The notes: generated by a model not told the origin, from the letters alone. Positions 1 to 8,652 are shown, counted from the stretch's first letter. The stretch is 44,036 bases of DNA from Gordoniibacillus chartarius (GCF_042432825.1 NZ_JBHLWN010000030.1:1-44036); one strand, 5' to 3'. A program made the numbers and translations.

Positions 1-265
1 ACACCATCACCTACCAGAAGCTCACATCATGACCTTAGCGGAGCTAACTTGATATTCAAATTCTTAAAAATAAAGTACTTGTTTTATCAATTTAAATGCG
101 CACTCATTGTGCCTCTTTCATTTCAGTATTCGACTAATTTCGATAAAATGGGAGGGATTTATTACCTACAATAGAATTAATAAAGAAGACATTTGTAGAA
201 TTGGTACTATTAGTATTTGAAACTTGGCTGATCGCTCAATCGGATTAAACAAAGGAAGTGGAATA

Positions 266-1777
266 ATGAGTTCAACTGACGTAAAACATTCAATTGCCGG
301 TTTTTATTATCAGGTTATGTTAGCTTGTAAAGAACTGGCACTCTTATTAAACATGTCAACATCAGACGAAAGTTATGTCGCTGTAGAATATGGGGCCGAT
401 GTAAGGATATACGATGATAAAGATATCCGAATGGAGGCCAAATTTTATAATGACAATACATTTACAAGGTATAAAGAGGCTATTACGCATAGCATCTATA
501 ATTTCTTTGTTTCATTTAAGGGATCTACGTCTCAGGTGAGATATCGATTTAAATGTAACGTGCCGGCGAACGTCAAAGACTTACAATTTTTCGGCGGATG
601 GATAACACCCACTGAAATTACTGAGAAAGTTAAATACATAAAAGAGTGTTTCGTATATGAGTCAGTTGGAAGAGATCCCATTAAAGATGGTGAATTTAAA
701 AGCTTCCAAATGTACTATGACTCCATGTATCCAAAAAAGAAAAAACCGCATTATAAACAAGCCCTTATTAAGCATTTAGCTGCTCAGTCTGATCCTGCAG
801 AATATGTAAAGTACATTATTCCAAGCTTAATATTTGATGATCCCGAGTTAACAAGATTTATTCAACAAATCGATTTTGATTTCCCACAAGCCAAGGTATC
901 TAAGTATGAGTCCATTGCGAATTTAAAAAACTCAATAGATTTGGAACTAACAAAATATAATGGAAGCCTCACTGCTGAAGAAAGGAATAAAATAATGCTT
1001 CTTCTGCTTGAGGCGTTCCTTGATTCAACTGTGACAGCTGACTCGAATGTGAGAACAATAAAACTTGCTGATTGTAAAGCAATTATCGCAAATCATCAAA
1101 CACAACCTTTGAGGCATTTTTATAAAGAAGAATATCAAGAGCTGATTAAAGAAATTGAGCAAGAACTTTCTGATTATGAATACATATTAAGAAAGAGTGA
1201 GTATAGCGAATATGTTGATGACATTATGTCTATCCTGATTGGCTTAAAAGAACAACTTCACTCTGAAATGGATCAGTTTGGTGCCGATAAGGTGTTAAGA
1301 CGTTTTGTTATGGCGAGACGGTCATATCCACTTGAGGTTATGCGATTGTTTCAGTCTATTACAGAAATGATGGTAAAGACTAACAGGCACGATGAATCAG
1401 CAAGTGTTGTTGATGTTGAGCATCTAAATAACATGCAGATTGGTGAGAAGTTACGTTTCTCACTTCGTACTCTCCCCGCGGCTAGATCGGCTCGTTCTGA
1501 TGCTAATCTAATTATGAATAATTTTATTGATCATACCCAAGAAAACTTTGAAATGTCGAAGGCAATGGGCGGAGAAACGATTATTTTTGATACCGATAGC
1601 GATATCTGTCAATTACCACTAGATCAGATCAATAATACAATAATAGATATTTATAAAGTCAAGGACAATAAACAGCACCAAGAGTTTTATAAATCGTTTC
1701 GATACAGGTGTACGAAATGCTTAAAGTTATCCTTTATGGGCAAGTGCCCGTTTCTTCAAGAGTTAAAGGGGGATTAG
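266..1777 (+). CDS. lmuA: Lamassu effector LmuA: Cap4-like (DUF4297-type) nuclease
   Basis: Likely the DNA-degrading effector of a three-gene Lamassu / DdmABC / ABC-three-component defence system, held inactive until the SMC partner senses foreign DNA. Visible: an N-terminal Gly...Tyr-Tyr-Gln segment (residues 11-16), then a PD-(D/E)xK-like core with E41, D45 and E57-A-K59 on adjacent predicted strands, as in Cap4-type nucleases. The remaining ~400 residues are mostly helical, and the last 22 carry a C-x2-C-x8-C cluster (C482, C485, C494) that could bind zinc. I chose ATG 266 (503 aa) because GGAAGTGG lies just upstream; an in-frame TTG at 224 would add 14 residues without a good ribosome site. 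The next gene starts 4 nt after the stop. Codon use is AT-rich compared with genes beyond 6.4 kb, suggesting transfer. The family is inferred from the nuclease motif plus gene order; the exact LmuA subtype is uncertain. Confidence 0.8.
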   Translation: MSSTDVKHSIAGFYYQVMLACKELALLLNMSTSDESYVAVEYGADVRIYDDKDIRMEAKFYNDNTFTRYKEAITHSIYNFFVSFKGSTSQVRYRFKCNVPANVKDLQFFGGWITPTEITEKVKYIKECFVYESVGRDPIKDGEFKSFQMYYDSMYPKKKKPHYKQALIKHLAAQSDPAEYVKYIIPSLIFDDPELTRFIQQIDFDFPQAKVSKYESIANLKNSIDLELTKYNGSLTAEERNKIMLLLLEAFLDSTVTADSNVRTIKLADCKAIIANHQTQPLRHFYKEEYQELIKEIEQELSDYEYILRKSEYSEYVDDIMSILIGLKEQLHSEMDQFGADKVLRRFVMARRSYPLEVMRLFQSITEMMVKTNRHDESASVVDVEHLNNMQIGEKLRFSLRTLPAARSARSDANLIMNNFIDHTQENFEMSKAMGGETIIFDTDSDICQLPLDQINNTIIDIYKVKDNKQHQEFYKSFRYRCTKCLKLSFMGKCPFLQELKGD

Positions 1778-1781
1778 TGTT

Positions 1782-2297
1782 TTGGAGCAACTAGCAAAAT
1801 TGTTGGAACTCAGCGATATCCATATGTTTGAAGAACTAAATGGTGCATTCGTGTGCAATCTAAATCAGGATAAAGTATTGATCATAAAAAAAATTACGAT
1901 GCTCGAAGAGGTTCAAGAGTTGGTTTACACACTTCCACGGCTCAAAGAAAAACTACGAGAAAGTATTATCAATATTCAAAATACGGCGGAAGTTGAAGAT
2001 TTACACCTCTCAAAGTTTCTATGGGATATGTATGTAATTGGCTTACATCATATCGAGCACGAGGAAGAGAAATTCAATGAAATAGATGTTGCAAAATTTC
2101 AACGAAATCGATTTGTGGCCCGGAAAATCATCATTGAGTATACGGACGATGAAGAACTAAAGGCCCACTTTGATCAGCTGGTGCTTCCAGAAAGAACTTT
2201 AAACAAACTTTTGCAAACGTATGTTAATCAAGGATCTGATTATCAGCCGGAAGAAATTGAAGGGCTACTTTCAAAAATAAATGAGATCGTAAGGTAG
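1782..2297 (+). CDS. lmuC: Lamassu small subunit LmuC (ABC-3C middle component)
   Basis: A 171-residue soluble protein between the nuclease and the SMC gene, the position and size of LmuC/DdmB, which bridges the effector and the ATPase in characterised Lamassu complexes. Predicted almost entirely helical; a hydrophobic stretch F-L-W-D-M-Y-V-I (about residues 79-86) resembles the conserved core of ABC-three-component middle subunits. It starts at TTG 1782, ten bases after an AAAGGGGG ribosome site that lies inside the end of lmuA, so the two are translationally coupled. It ends 11 nt before the SMC start. Recognition rests more on context than on sequence, because the family diverges quickly. 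Confidence 0.72.
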   Translation: MEQLAKLLELSDIHMFEELNGAFVCNLNQDKVLIIKKITMLEEVQELVYTLPRLKEKLRESIINIQNTAEVEDLHLSKFLWDMYVIGLHHIEHEEEKFNEIDVAKFQRNRFVARKIIIEYTDDEELKAHFDQLVLPERTLNKLLQTYVNQGSDYQPEEIEGLLSKINEIVR

Positions 2298-2308
2298 GTG
2301 AGTAGTCA

Positions 2309-5143
2309 TTGTATCTAAGTGAAGTGAAAATCAAAAATTTTCGGGGCTATGGTGAAAATCCCAATCGTTCTGATCATTATTATATCTTTGACGAATTGGA
2401 CAGTCCTTTAGTTGTATTTCATGGCTTTAATGGTCATGGTAAGACGTCATTCTTTGAAGCAATCGAATGGTGTTTGACCGATACTGTCGCTCGTCTAGAG
2501 CGGCTTTATAAAGCAGATCACGGTGGGGCATATACAGCCAATGATTTAAATCGAAGTCATTATTTAAAATTCTCTGCAAGCGTTTCAAACCAAAGAAGAC
2601 GCCCTGTCGAAGAACGGGAAGTGGTTGTTGAGCTCTTATTCGATAACGGAACACGAGTCATTAGAAGAAGTAACAGTCGGATTTTATCGATTAGCGACAG
2701 CTCAGATTATGATTCTAGCCTTGAATTTATTGAGAAAGGTAAAGAACCAAAGAATATTAGCAATAATGAGCTGTTAGAATACTTTGCTACGAGATCAAAT
2801 GATGGCAGTAGTTTTATCCGAGCTCACGTATTGGCTCAAGAAGGCATCACTGATTTTGTAAGAAAAACATCTCCTGATGAACGAAAATCTTTGTTCATGC
2901 GTTACTTGCAACAAGAGGGCCTTTCTGATCATATTGCACGTTTGCGGCTTTACTTGAACGGGGGCAACGTTTTAAGTAGAAAAAAAACAGAGCACGAAGG
3001 AAAGAAAACTGAACTGAATTCGCAACAGCAGAAGATTAATGGATTTTTGCAGAATATAGGTTATGCTGATTTTGAAAGTTACAAGACTCAGTTTCATGTA
3101 TTGTTTGTTCAACTTTTACCTTTTGTAAAACGGGCATCCCGGTTTTCAAATCTCTCTATAAATTTACTTATACATGAAGGTGTGTTTGAAGCAACAGATT
3201 ATTCAAAATTACTTCAAAGTGCCGCTCAAGTATACGAAAAGGCTGTAACTGAAAAGGGAAAATTACAAGCGCGGCATGCGGAACTCCAGACAATAAGAGG
3301 TCATGTGAAATCTCTTGATTTTTTATATCAAGCAGAACAATGGATTAGAAAAAGTAACCATGCTCGTTCTTTGAAGGATGGGGACATTGAGGGACTTCAA
3401 AAGACAACCGAGGAAATAGAAAGACACAAATTGCTTGTCGAGCAATCAAAAAGAGCGTCAGCAGACCAACTTAGTAAGGTTATTGGGTTTGAACAGCTGT
3501 TCGACTCAATTTCAGATCAAATAGATAATACAAATAAAAATATTAATTTGGATGTGTGGAAAGCAATTAGAGATGGTTTTGATCGTTTGCGACTTTTTGA
3601 GCAAGAGTTTCAGGAGATAATCGAGCAGGAAGGATTATCTGTCCCTGTGCATGATGAAGAAAAGTTATCGTATTGGCAAACACATTTTGTCTCGCTTGAT
3701 GGTGAACGTCAACAAATAGCTGACAACATAAGAAGCACTAATGAAAAGAAAAACAGCCTATCTTCATTAAATAGTCAGTATAAACACATGTTAAATCAAG
3801 TTAAAGAGTATATCCAAAACCATACCGAGTCTATTACCTCTTGTCCCGTGTGCTTGAATGAGGATTTTACATCAGCACGTTATAATAATGAACTTGGATT
3901 ACATCCTGAAAGTAGCATATCCTTCAATATAACATCAATAATTGATAAAACCGTATCAAATGGAGATAAGGTTCTGGAAGCATTGTCTGACGAGGCGGCT
4001 CTACTGAACAGTAAAATTGTAGAACTTAATAGTTCGATCGCTATAGAAGTGATCGTACCACTAATTAGTTGGTTGCAGTCTGTTCGTGAAAAGTTTTTGG
4101 TTTGTTACCGCGAAGTTAAAAGCACTATAGAAAAGCAGCAAAGGGAGTCACGTACATTAGAGAACCAACTGATTGAAAGAGGCAGAGACGCTGAAGAACT
4201 TTGGGAAAGGCTTAGAGAATCCACAAGGGTATTGTTTGGTGATGACGTTGAACTAAAAAATATTAAAGTGGAAGCATTGGATAGTTTGATGGTAAGTAAA
4301 AGTCAATGGTTCGAGGGGAACATGCAAAAAATCGGTTTTGAATACGAGCCCAATCTGGAAGAGATAACAAGTAAAATATTATTAATACGCAACGAAAAAG
4401 AAGTTGCAGACTATTATCCAACTAACTTAGTTCAATTAGATAAGAATCAAATATCGAACAATCGCACTTTCTTAATGATCGAATTGTTAATCAAGCGACT
4501 CGATGATTTATTGAAACTTAGGGTTCCTGGTGAATATAACGATTTCTTCTCAAGGTACGAACAGTTGGATGCTGCGATAAGACAGCATACTGAAAAAATC
4601 GATTTAATCGATACATATCAACAACAAGTGAGACTTAAACATTTAGAGCTTGTTACTAAGCAAAATCAAATCCTTGGTGATCAATTACATGGACATCCTG
4701 TAATAGCCTGGGTATATAGTGCTATTAATCCACACACTCAATATAAGGATCTTAAGGTGATAGTTAATCATCAAGGCACTCATTTCACAAGTGAAGAAAT
4801 TCAGAATAACCTATATTTAGACCAGATATTTAGTCAGGCACAACTAAATATTTTGGCTTTAAGTACCTTTATAGGGATTGGATTGACTCAACAGTATAGC
4901 AGTTTAGATCAACTATTCCTAGATGACCCAATACAAAGTATGGATGATGTGAATGTTTTGGCATTTATCGACGTACTAAGAGCTGTGTTGAATTCCGAAT
5001 CAAACAAAAAACGGTTTATCATTTCAACTCACGATGATAATTTCGCTGAATTGTTAGCAGTTAAGATGAGAAACAAAAATGTATCGCAGTATTTTATTGA
5101 AGGTTATGGACCAGAAGGACCTGTAGTTAGAAAACATGATTGA
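2309..5143 (+). CDS. lmuB: Lamassu SMC/Rad50-like ATPase LmuB
   Basis: A 944-residue SMC-superfamily ATPase, the expected sensor of invading or replicating DNA in Lamassu. The head N-half has Walker A G-F-N-G-H-G-K-T-S (39-47). Two long charged helical arms (about 200-510 and 520-800) flank a Rad50-like zinc hook C-P-V-C (512-515). The C-terminal head shows L-A-L-S-T-F in place of the canonical LSGG signature, Walker B L-F-L-D-D-P (D872-D873) and the H-loop S-T-H-D (H908). The start is TTG 2309 with AAGGTAGGTGAG before it. Length and domain order match Rad50-like LmuB/DdmC. It is the last gene of the operon; a strong terminator follows at 5241. RecF- or RecN-type housekeeping proteins are excluded by the hook, the neighbours and the AT-rich coding. 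Confidence 0.85.
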   Translation: MYLSEVKIKNFRGYGENPNRSDHYYIFDELDSPLVVFHGFNGHGKTSFFEAIEWCLTDTVARLERLYKADHGGAYTANDLNRSHYLKFSASVSNQRRRPVEEREVVVELLFDNGTRVIRRSNSRILSISDSSDYDSSLEFIEKGKEPKNISNNELLEYFATRSNDGSSFIRAHVLAQEGITDFVRKTSPDERKSLFMRYLQQEGLSDHIARLRLYLNGGNVLSRKKTEHEGKKTELNSQQQKINGFLQNIGYADFESYKTQFHVLFVQLLPFVKRASRFSNLSINLLIHEGVFEATDYSKLLQSAAQVYEKAVTEKGKLQARHAELQTIRGHVKSLDFLYQAEQWIRKSNHARSLKDGDIEGLQKTTEEIERHKLLVEQSKRASADQLSKVIGFEQLFDSISDQIDNTNKNINLDVWKAIRDGFDRLRLFEQEFQEIIEQEGLSVPVHDEEKLSYWQTHFVSLDGERQQIADNIRSTNEKKNSLSSLNSQYKHMLNQVKEYIQNHTESITSCPVCLNEDFTSARYNNELGLHPESSISFNITSIIDKTVSNGDKVLEALSDEAALLNSKIVELNSSIAIEVIVPLISWLQSVREKFLVCYREVKSTIEKQQRESRTLENQLIERGRDAEELWERLRESTRVLFGDDVELKNIKVEALDSLMVSKSQWFEGNMQKIGFEYEPNLEEITSKILLIRNEKEVADYYPTNLVQLDKNQISNNRTFLMIELLIKRLDDLLKLRVPGEYNDFFSRYEQLDAAIRQHTEKIDLIDTYQQQVRLKHLELVTKQNQILGDQLHGHPVIAWVYSAINPHTQYKDLKVIVNHQGTHFTSEEIQNNLYLDQIFSQAQLNILALSTFIGIGLTQQYSSLDQLFLDDPIQSMDDVNVLAFIDVLRAVLNSESNKKRFIISTHDDNFAELLAVKMRNKNVSQYFIEGYGPEGPVVRKHD

Positions 5144-5240
5144 GTCGAAATGGTAGGACGAATTAGTATATTGAGCGAGGATGCGGCAATATTTTGGACG
5201 GAAATTGCTGGTAAAGATACAGGCTAGATCAAATAAATAA

Positions 5241-5286
5241 AGTAACCCGTTCCCCACATATTGTAGGAATACGGGTTATTTTTTAT
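5241..5286 (+). terminator. Rho-independent terminator of the Lamassu operon
   Basis: A 10-bp stem, AGTAACCCGT (5241-5250) with ACGGGTTATT (5271-5280, one G-U pair), is followed by a run of T. It lies about 100 nt past the lmuB stop and separates the defence operon from the HTH gene. Confidence 0.8.
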
Positions 5287-5355
5287 TAACCATGACTGTC
5301 TCGGCTGAGCTGCATGGCTAGAAGAATTAAATCTCTGGCGAAAGCAGAACACATT

Positions 5356-5370
5356 TTGACAATATGTCAA
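5356..5370. promoter_or_regulatory. Small dyad TTGAC-AATAT-GTCAA
   Basis: A short inverted repeat with 5-bp arms about 55 bp before the promoter of the HTH gene. It could be an operator for that gene's own product or for another regulator, but chance occurrence in AT-rich DNA cannot be excluded. Confidence 0.25.
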
Positions 5371-5423
5371 TTAGATTCTCAAGTGGAGTTAATTATTGAG
5401 TAAAGAATAATATGCTATTTATA

Positions 5424-5452
5424 TTGATATTACAGCTAAAATGATATATTTT
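5424..5452 (+). promoter_or_regulatory. Sigma-A-type promoter of the HTH/coiled-coil gene
   Basis: TTGATA (5424-5429), a 17-bp spacer, then TATTTT (5447-5452), placing the start about 35 nt before the ATG at 5496. It follows the defence-operon terminator, so the downstream gene is probably transcribed independently. Confidence 0.55.
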
Positions 5453-5495
5453 ATTAGTAAAGATAAGAGTAATGAAAAATCTAGGAGAACATATT

Positions 5496-6101
5496 ATGTT
5501 ACTTTCTTCGGATGAAGTGTTCCAGATATTAAAAGACGCAGGGTTAACATCTGCAAAAGATAAACAGATTGTTCTCAGGTGGAAAAGAAATGGTTTTATA
5601 AAAGCTAAAATTGACTCTAGAAAAAAAGGAGTTTGGTTTGAAGAAAAAGAAGTAAAGAAATTCATTAATAATAGAAAAGGGGCAAGTCAAATTGAAATAC
5701 TTGAAATGGAAATTGAGAAGTTGAGCAAAAAAATAGATGAAGAGAAAAAAACAAATCAAAAACTGGTGGAGGAAATTGAGTTTTTAAGGGAGAAAGTGCA
5801 TGAGAATCGAGAAGATAACAGTAAGCATAATGAATATATAAATAGCGAATTAATAGATCTTGATGAGTTTAATCTTGATAGGTTAATAACTGGAATTAGC
5901 AAAAATAATCTCATTCCGACTGAATTAATTAATGAATTGGATTCTTTTGAAAATGTTATATTATCAATGCGTAATAGGACTGAACAATTTAAAGAAAACA
6001 GTCCAAATGAGTCCGGTTATAAATGGGCTGCAACACTTGGTGACTTAGCATTAAATAGAATCACTAAAATAAAGGGACAGATAAATAATTTATTAGAATA
6101 G
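5496..6101 (+). CDS. HTH / coiled-coil protein of unknown function
   Basis: A 201-residue protein. Residues 1-57 look like a MerR/excisionase-type winged helix: an L-S-S-D-E-V-F-Q-I-L helix, a basic R-W-K-R-N-G-F-I-K-A turn, then the wing with K-K-G-V-W-F and E-K-E-V-K-K-F-I. Residues 64-105 form a strongly heptad-like, Glu/Lys-rich coiled coil; the last 90 are helical. DNA binding as a dimer is the simplest reading, as in phage- or plasmid-type regulators. I chose ATG 5496 because CTAGGAGAAC precedes it; ATG 5472 in the same frame lacks a ribosome site. Same AT-rich composition as the Lamassu genes, so probably part of the same island, but it has its own promoter. I do not recognise a specific family. 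Confidence 0.6.
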   Translation: MLLSSDEVFQILKDAGLTSAKDKQIVLRWKRNGFIKAKIDSRKKGVWFEEKEVKKFINNRKGASQIEILEMEIEKLSKKIDEEKKTNQKLVEEIEFLREKVHENREDNSKHNEYINSELIDLDEFNLDRLITGISKNNLIPTELINELDSFENVILSMRNRTEQFKENSPNESGYKWAATLGDLALNRITKIKGQINNLLE

Positions 6102-6461
6102 GATTTATATACATGTGTATATATTGTGATGAATCGGGAGAAAATCTTTATCTTAATTGAGAATTAACATGTATATACACATTTTGTACACGTATTAAAA
6201 AATGCTCGTAATAGGAAAGCCACCCGGAAGGGCAATGTCATTTATTATTTTCAAATATAAACATAAAATGTCGTTGAGTTTGAACATAAATGTTGCTGGC
6301 CCGTGCCTTGATGGTACGGGCTTTTCCTGCTTTATCATTCGTTCTAACGTGGGCTAAGTAGCTAGTTCATGACCTCTCATTGTCAATTATCAGTTGGCAA
6401 AGTTCCAAATGAGTGTGCAAACAAAGTGGAAGCCCCGGTTCAAGTGCATCAGCATCATCTC
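6102..6461. other. Gene-free gap at the edge of the AT-rich island
   Basis: No convincing reading frame. It holds an 11-bp inverted repeat (ATGTGTATATA at 6113-6123 and its complement at 6172-6182) and a clean terminator at 6299-6325. Base composition changes from AT-rich to GC-rich across about 6300-6440, so the island boundary probably lies here. No integrase or tRNA gene flanks it. Confidence 0.5.
6299..6325 (+). terminator. Terminator-like hairpin at the island edge
   Basis: GCCCGTGCC (6299-6307), loop TTGAT, GGTACGGGC (6313-6321), then TTTT. The 9-bp stem contains one G-U pair. On the plus strand it may stop readthrough from the HTH gene; no closer gene fits it. Confidence 0.6.
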
Positions 6462-7072
6462 TTACAGCCCGGCCAGGAAAGGGATTGCCATGTCGGCAAT
6501 TCGTCGGTGCCCCTCACCGTTCGGATGCAGGCCGTCCGACGTGAAGACGGGCAGCGTCAACCGGTTGAACCCGCTTTGCTCGTACAGGTTCAGCACGGGC
6601 AGCGCTTACAGGCGTCCGATCTCTACGATGGCTGCCACGTAATCGTACAGCCGGTGTCCGGCTGCGTTCGTATAGAATATATCATATCCGTCCATATCCC
6701 GCTGCGCGGTGTCCAGAGATTGAGCCGGCAGCGCGGATTGACCGTTAAGATGTGCTTAATGAGAGTGGCATACGCTCCGTTAAAGGTGTAAATATCGGTG
6801 GAGCCTAATTCGCCGAGCGGTTTGTCCAAGCGAAAATCGTTGACGCCGGCGAAGACGGTGACGCAGTCCAAACCGGTAGCTATCGATTTACCGATGCGGG
6901 TCGTAGCTCCGTAGTCGCGGTCGCCGCCGGCGGTCATCGGGCAACCGCCTTTGCCGTAATTGTTCACTTGAGCGAAGCCAAGAACCGCTTGCACGAGGGG
7001 CTGGTAGCCCCCCGCTGCCGTTATGCTGTCGCCGAGAGTTCCCCATGTTTTCCCTTGCCACTTGGCTGGCAT
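6462..7072 (-). pseudogene. Broken SGNH/GDSL esterase gene
   Basis: The start is intact: ATG with first base at 7072 behind AAGGAGGAC. The N-terminal part has block I G-D-S-I-T, then the block II glycine (N-N-Y-G-K-G-G) and block III G-V-N-D, typical of SGNH esterases that deacetylate carbohydrates. The frame is lost around 6700-6715. The rest, with the catalytic D-G-L-H-P-N box near the C-terminus, continues in another frame that also holds a TAA at about 6606-6608. A single-base indel plus a nonsense change therefore disable it. It follows the FAD oxidoreductase by about 17 nt and would have been co-transcribed. A sequencing error could explain the frameshift but not easily both lesions. 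Confidence 0.75.
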
Positions 7073-7089
7073 TGCAAGTCCTCCTTGCT

Positions 7090-8499
7090 TCACTTGCATT
7101 CGTCGTCGAAGGTGACGGCGCTTACCGCTGCGAGTGGTACGGGACTTGCTTCGCCCGGACGCCCGCCCAGCCATGCACCTTGCTCGATCAGTTTGCGCTG
7201 CAGCTCGCGGACCGGTACCTCGCGGAAGCCGCAGTCGGCTTCGGCCGCCATGGCTGCTGCCGTGCCGGCGGCTTCCCCCATCGCGAAGCAGTTGGGCATG
7301 ACGCGAAGCGAGCCCTGCACCGGACGGTCGGAGGAGACCGAGCGACCCGCCACGATCAGATTGGACTTGCCTTGCGGCAGCATGCACCGATACGGCACGC
7401 CGTGCGATTCGCCCTTCGGCAAATGCTTGATCGTCATCGTGCTGCCGGCGTTCGCCAAGTGAATATCGATATAGTAGGAGTTACGTGCGATATCGTCCTC
7501 AAACGTTCGCATTGACAGGAAATCTTCGACGACGAGCGTATAATCCCCGACAATGCGGCGAGTTTCGCGAATGCCGATCTGATCGCCGGAATGAACGAGG
7601 TGAATGTGCTCGAAGCCAGGTACGTATTGGCGCAGAAAACGGATTTGCGTGTCGATCAGACGGCGTCCTTCGATAGCGGCGCTGGTTAAGCTTGCCGCGT
7701 TCGTGCCGTCCACGCCGAAAATATGGCCGAAATTAAACCCGACCACCGAGTCCGTTATCCAAGCCATTCCCGATATTCGTTTGCGTCCTTCCGGCAGATC
7801 GCCGTTCTTCTGGGCTTCGATAACGAGTCCTTCCAGCTGCGGGTGCTCGCCGGTGTTCTCAAGAAACTGGTGAAAGCGTGCTCTGTCGGCCCCGGTCACG
7901 ACGTAGCACATCGTGCCCGGCTGTAGCTCGCCGGAATCGCCGCCGATATGGAACGGAACGCCTGCGAGAGCGGCCAAGTCCGCATCCCCCGAAGCATCGA
8001 TGTACAGCTTGGCCTTGACTACCGAACGTCCGGATTTATTGCTGATCACAAGCCCGTCTATGCGTTCGCCTTCGAGCAGCACTTGATCGGCTACCGTATG
8101 GAACAGCACCTTGGCCCCGCTGGCGAGCACGGCATCGTCGTAAACGCGTTTGAGCGTCTCAACATCAATCGGCACCCAATCGAGCTGATCCTTGTATCTG
8201 TTCAGGAAGCCGTCGCCGGCAGCGTGTTTCATCTTCTCCAGCAGTTCGAGACCGATACCGCGAATGACCGGCTTCTCGCCGTCCGTGTACGGACAGAAGG
8301 CGGGTACCAGCGCGGCTGTTCCCATACCGCCCATATATCCGCGCTGCTCGATCAGCAGCGTATCGGCGCCGCTCCGGGATGCGGAGATGGCAGCGGCTAC
8401 GCCCGAGGCGCCGCCTCCTACAACGACGACGTCCGGGGTATGGCTTACGGGCAGCTGCTGGGCCGGAATCGTAACGGCCTGAAGCGCTTCATTTCTCAT
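7090..8499 (-). CDS. FAD-dependent oxidoreductase (FAD_oxidored / fumarate-reductase-like)
   Basis: A 469-residue flavoprotein. Residues 23-51 form the ADP-binding fold (V-V-V-G-G-G-A-S-G-V-A-A-A), ending in the acidic residue of L-L-I-E-Q-R, followed by G-Y-M-G-G-M-G-T. A second FAD-contact segment, Y-I-D-A-S-G-D-A-D-L, and a C-terminal G-E-A-A-G-T-A-A-A-M-A helix complete the pattern of PF12831 proteins, which often sit in sugar- or uronate-degradation clusters. I chose ATG at 8499 because GGAGGG precedes it by about 8 nt; upstream extension would run through the regulatory region. It is divergent from the LacI-type gene, with repeat elements between, and is followed by the broken SGNH esterase. 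The substrate is unknown. Confidence 0.8.
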   Translation of the reverse strand: MRNEALQAVTIPAQQLPVSHTPDVVVVGGGASGVAAAISASRSGADTLLIEQRGYMGGMGTAALVPAFCPYTDGEKPVIRGIGLELLEKMKHAAGDGFLNRYKDQLDWVPIDVETLKRVYDDAVLASGAKVLFHTVADQVLLEGERIDGLVISNKSGRSVVKAKLYIDASGDADLAALAGVPFHIGGDSGELQPGTMCYVVTGADRARFHQFLENTGEHPQLEGLVIEAQKNGDLPEGRKRISGMAWITDSVVGFNFGHIFGVDGTNAASLTSAAIEGRRLIDTQIRFLRQYVPGFEHIHLVHSGDQIGIRETRRIVGDYTLVVEDFLSMRTFEDDIARNSYYIDIHLANAGSTMTIKHLPKGESHGVPYRCMLPQGKSNLIVAGRSVSSDRPVQGSLRVMPNCFAMGEAAGTAAAMAAEADCGFREVPVRELQRKLIEQGAWLGGRPGEASPVPLAAVSAVTFDDECK

Positions 8500-8545
8500 A
8501 CATAACGCCCTCCTGGTTCGAAAGATTGTTAAGCTGTTAAGGTTC

Positions 8546-8551
8546 ATTATA
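8546..8551 (-). promoter_or_regulatory. Candidate -10 of the oxidoreductase operon
   Basis: The minus strand reads TATAAT here, about 47 nt upstream of the oxidoreductase start. No good -35 box is at the usual distance; the TAGTTTCACT repeats occupy that side, which would suit an activated or operator-controlled promoter. Confidence 0.4.
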
Positions 8552-8571
8552 GCCGGCTGATGGGGAGGAAC

Positions 8572-8603
8572 TAGTTTCACTTTAGTTTCACTAAAAAATG
8601 AAA
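8572..8603. promoter_or_regulatory. Tandem repeat and dyad, likely regulator binding region
   Basis: TAGTTTCACT occurs at 8572-8581 and again at 8583-8592, an 11-bp period (one helical turn). The second copy also forms an inverted repeat TTTCA (8586-8590) / TGAAA (8599-8603). It lies between the divergent oxidoreductase and LacI-type genes, so it is the natural candidate operator for that regulator. Confidence 0.5.
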
Positions 8604-8652
8604 TCATGGTACGATGAACGCAACATGAGGATCAACGGAGGTGCGCCCGAAC

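Noticed and set aside
5150..5227. A 25-codon frame right after lmuB
   Set aside because: Protein-like composition but no ribosome site, and it sits between the lmuB stop and the terminator; too short to support.
6113..6182. Inverted repeat as phage attachment or IS end
   Set aside because: Only 11 bp of AT-rich sequence, no integrase or transposase nearby, and no matching copy at the other side of the island within the window.
6205..6330. Possible c-di-GMP-type riboswitch (AAAGCCACCCGG stretch plus hairpin)
   Set aside because: Only a short local resemblance; the other conserved stems are missing and no downstream plus-strand gene follows.
7045..8505. Several plus-strand frames of 60-185 codons
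   Set aside because: All lie antisense to the FAD oxidoreductase, which has clear motifs and a proper start.
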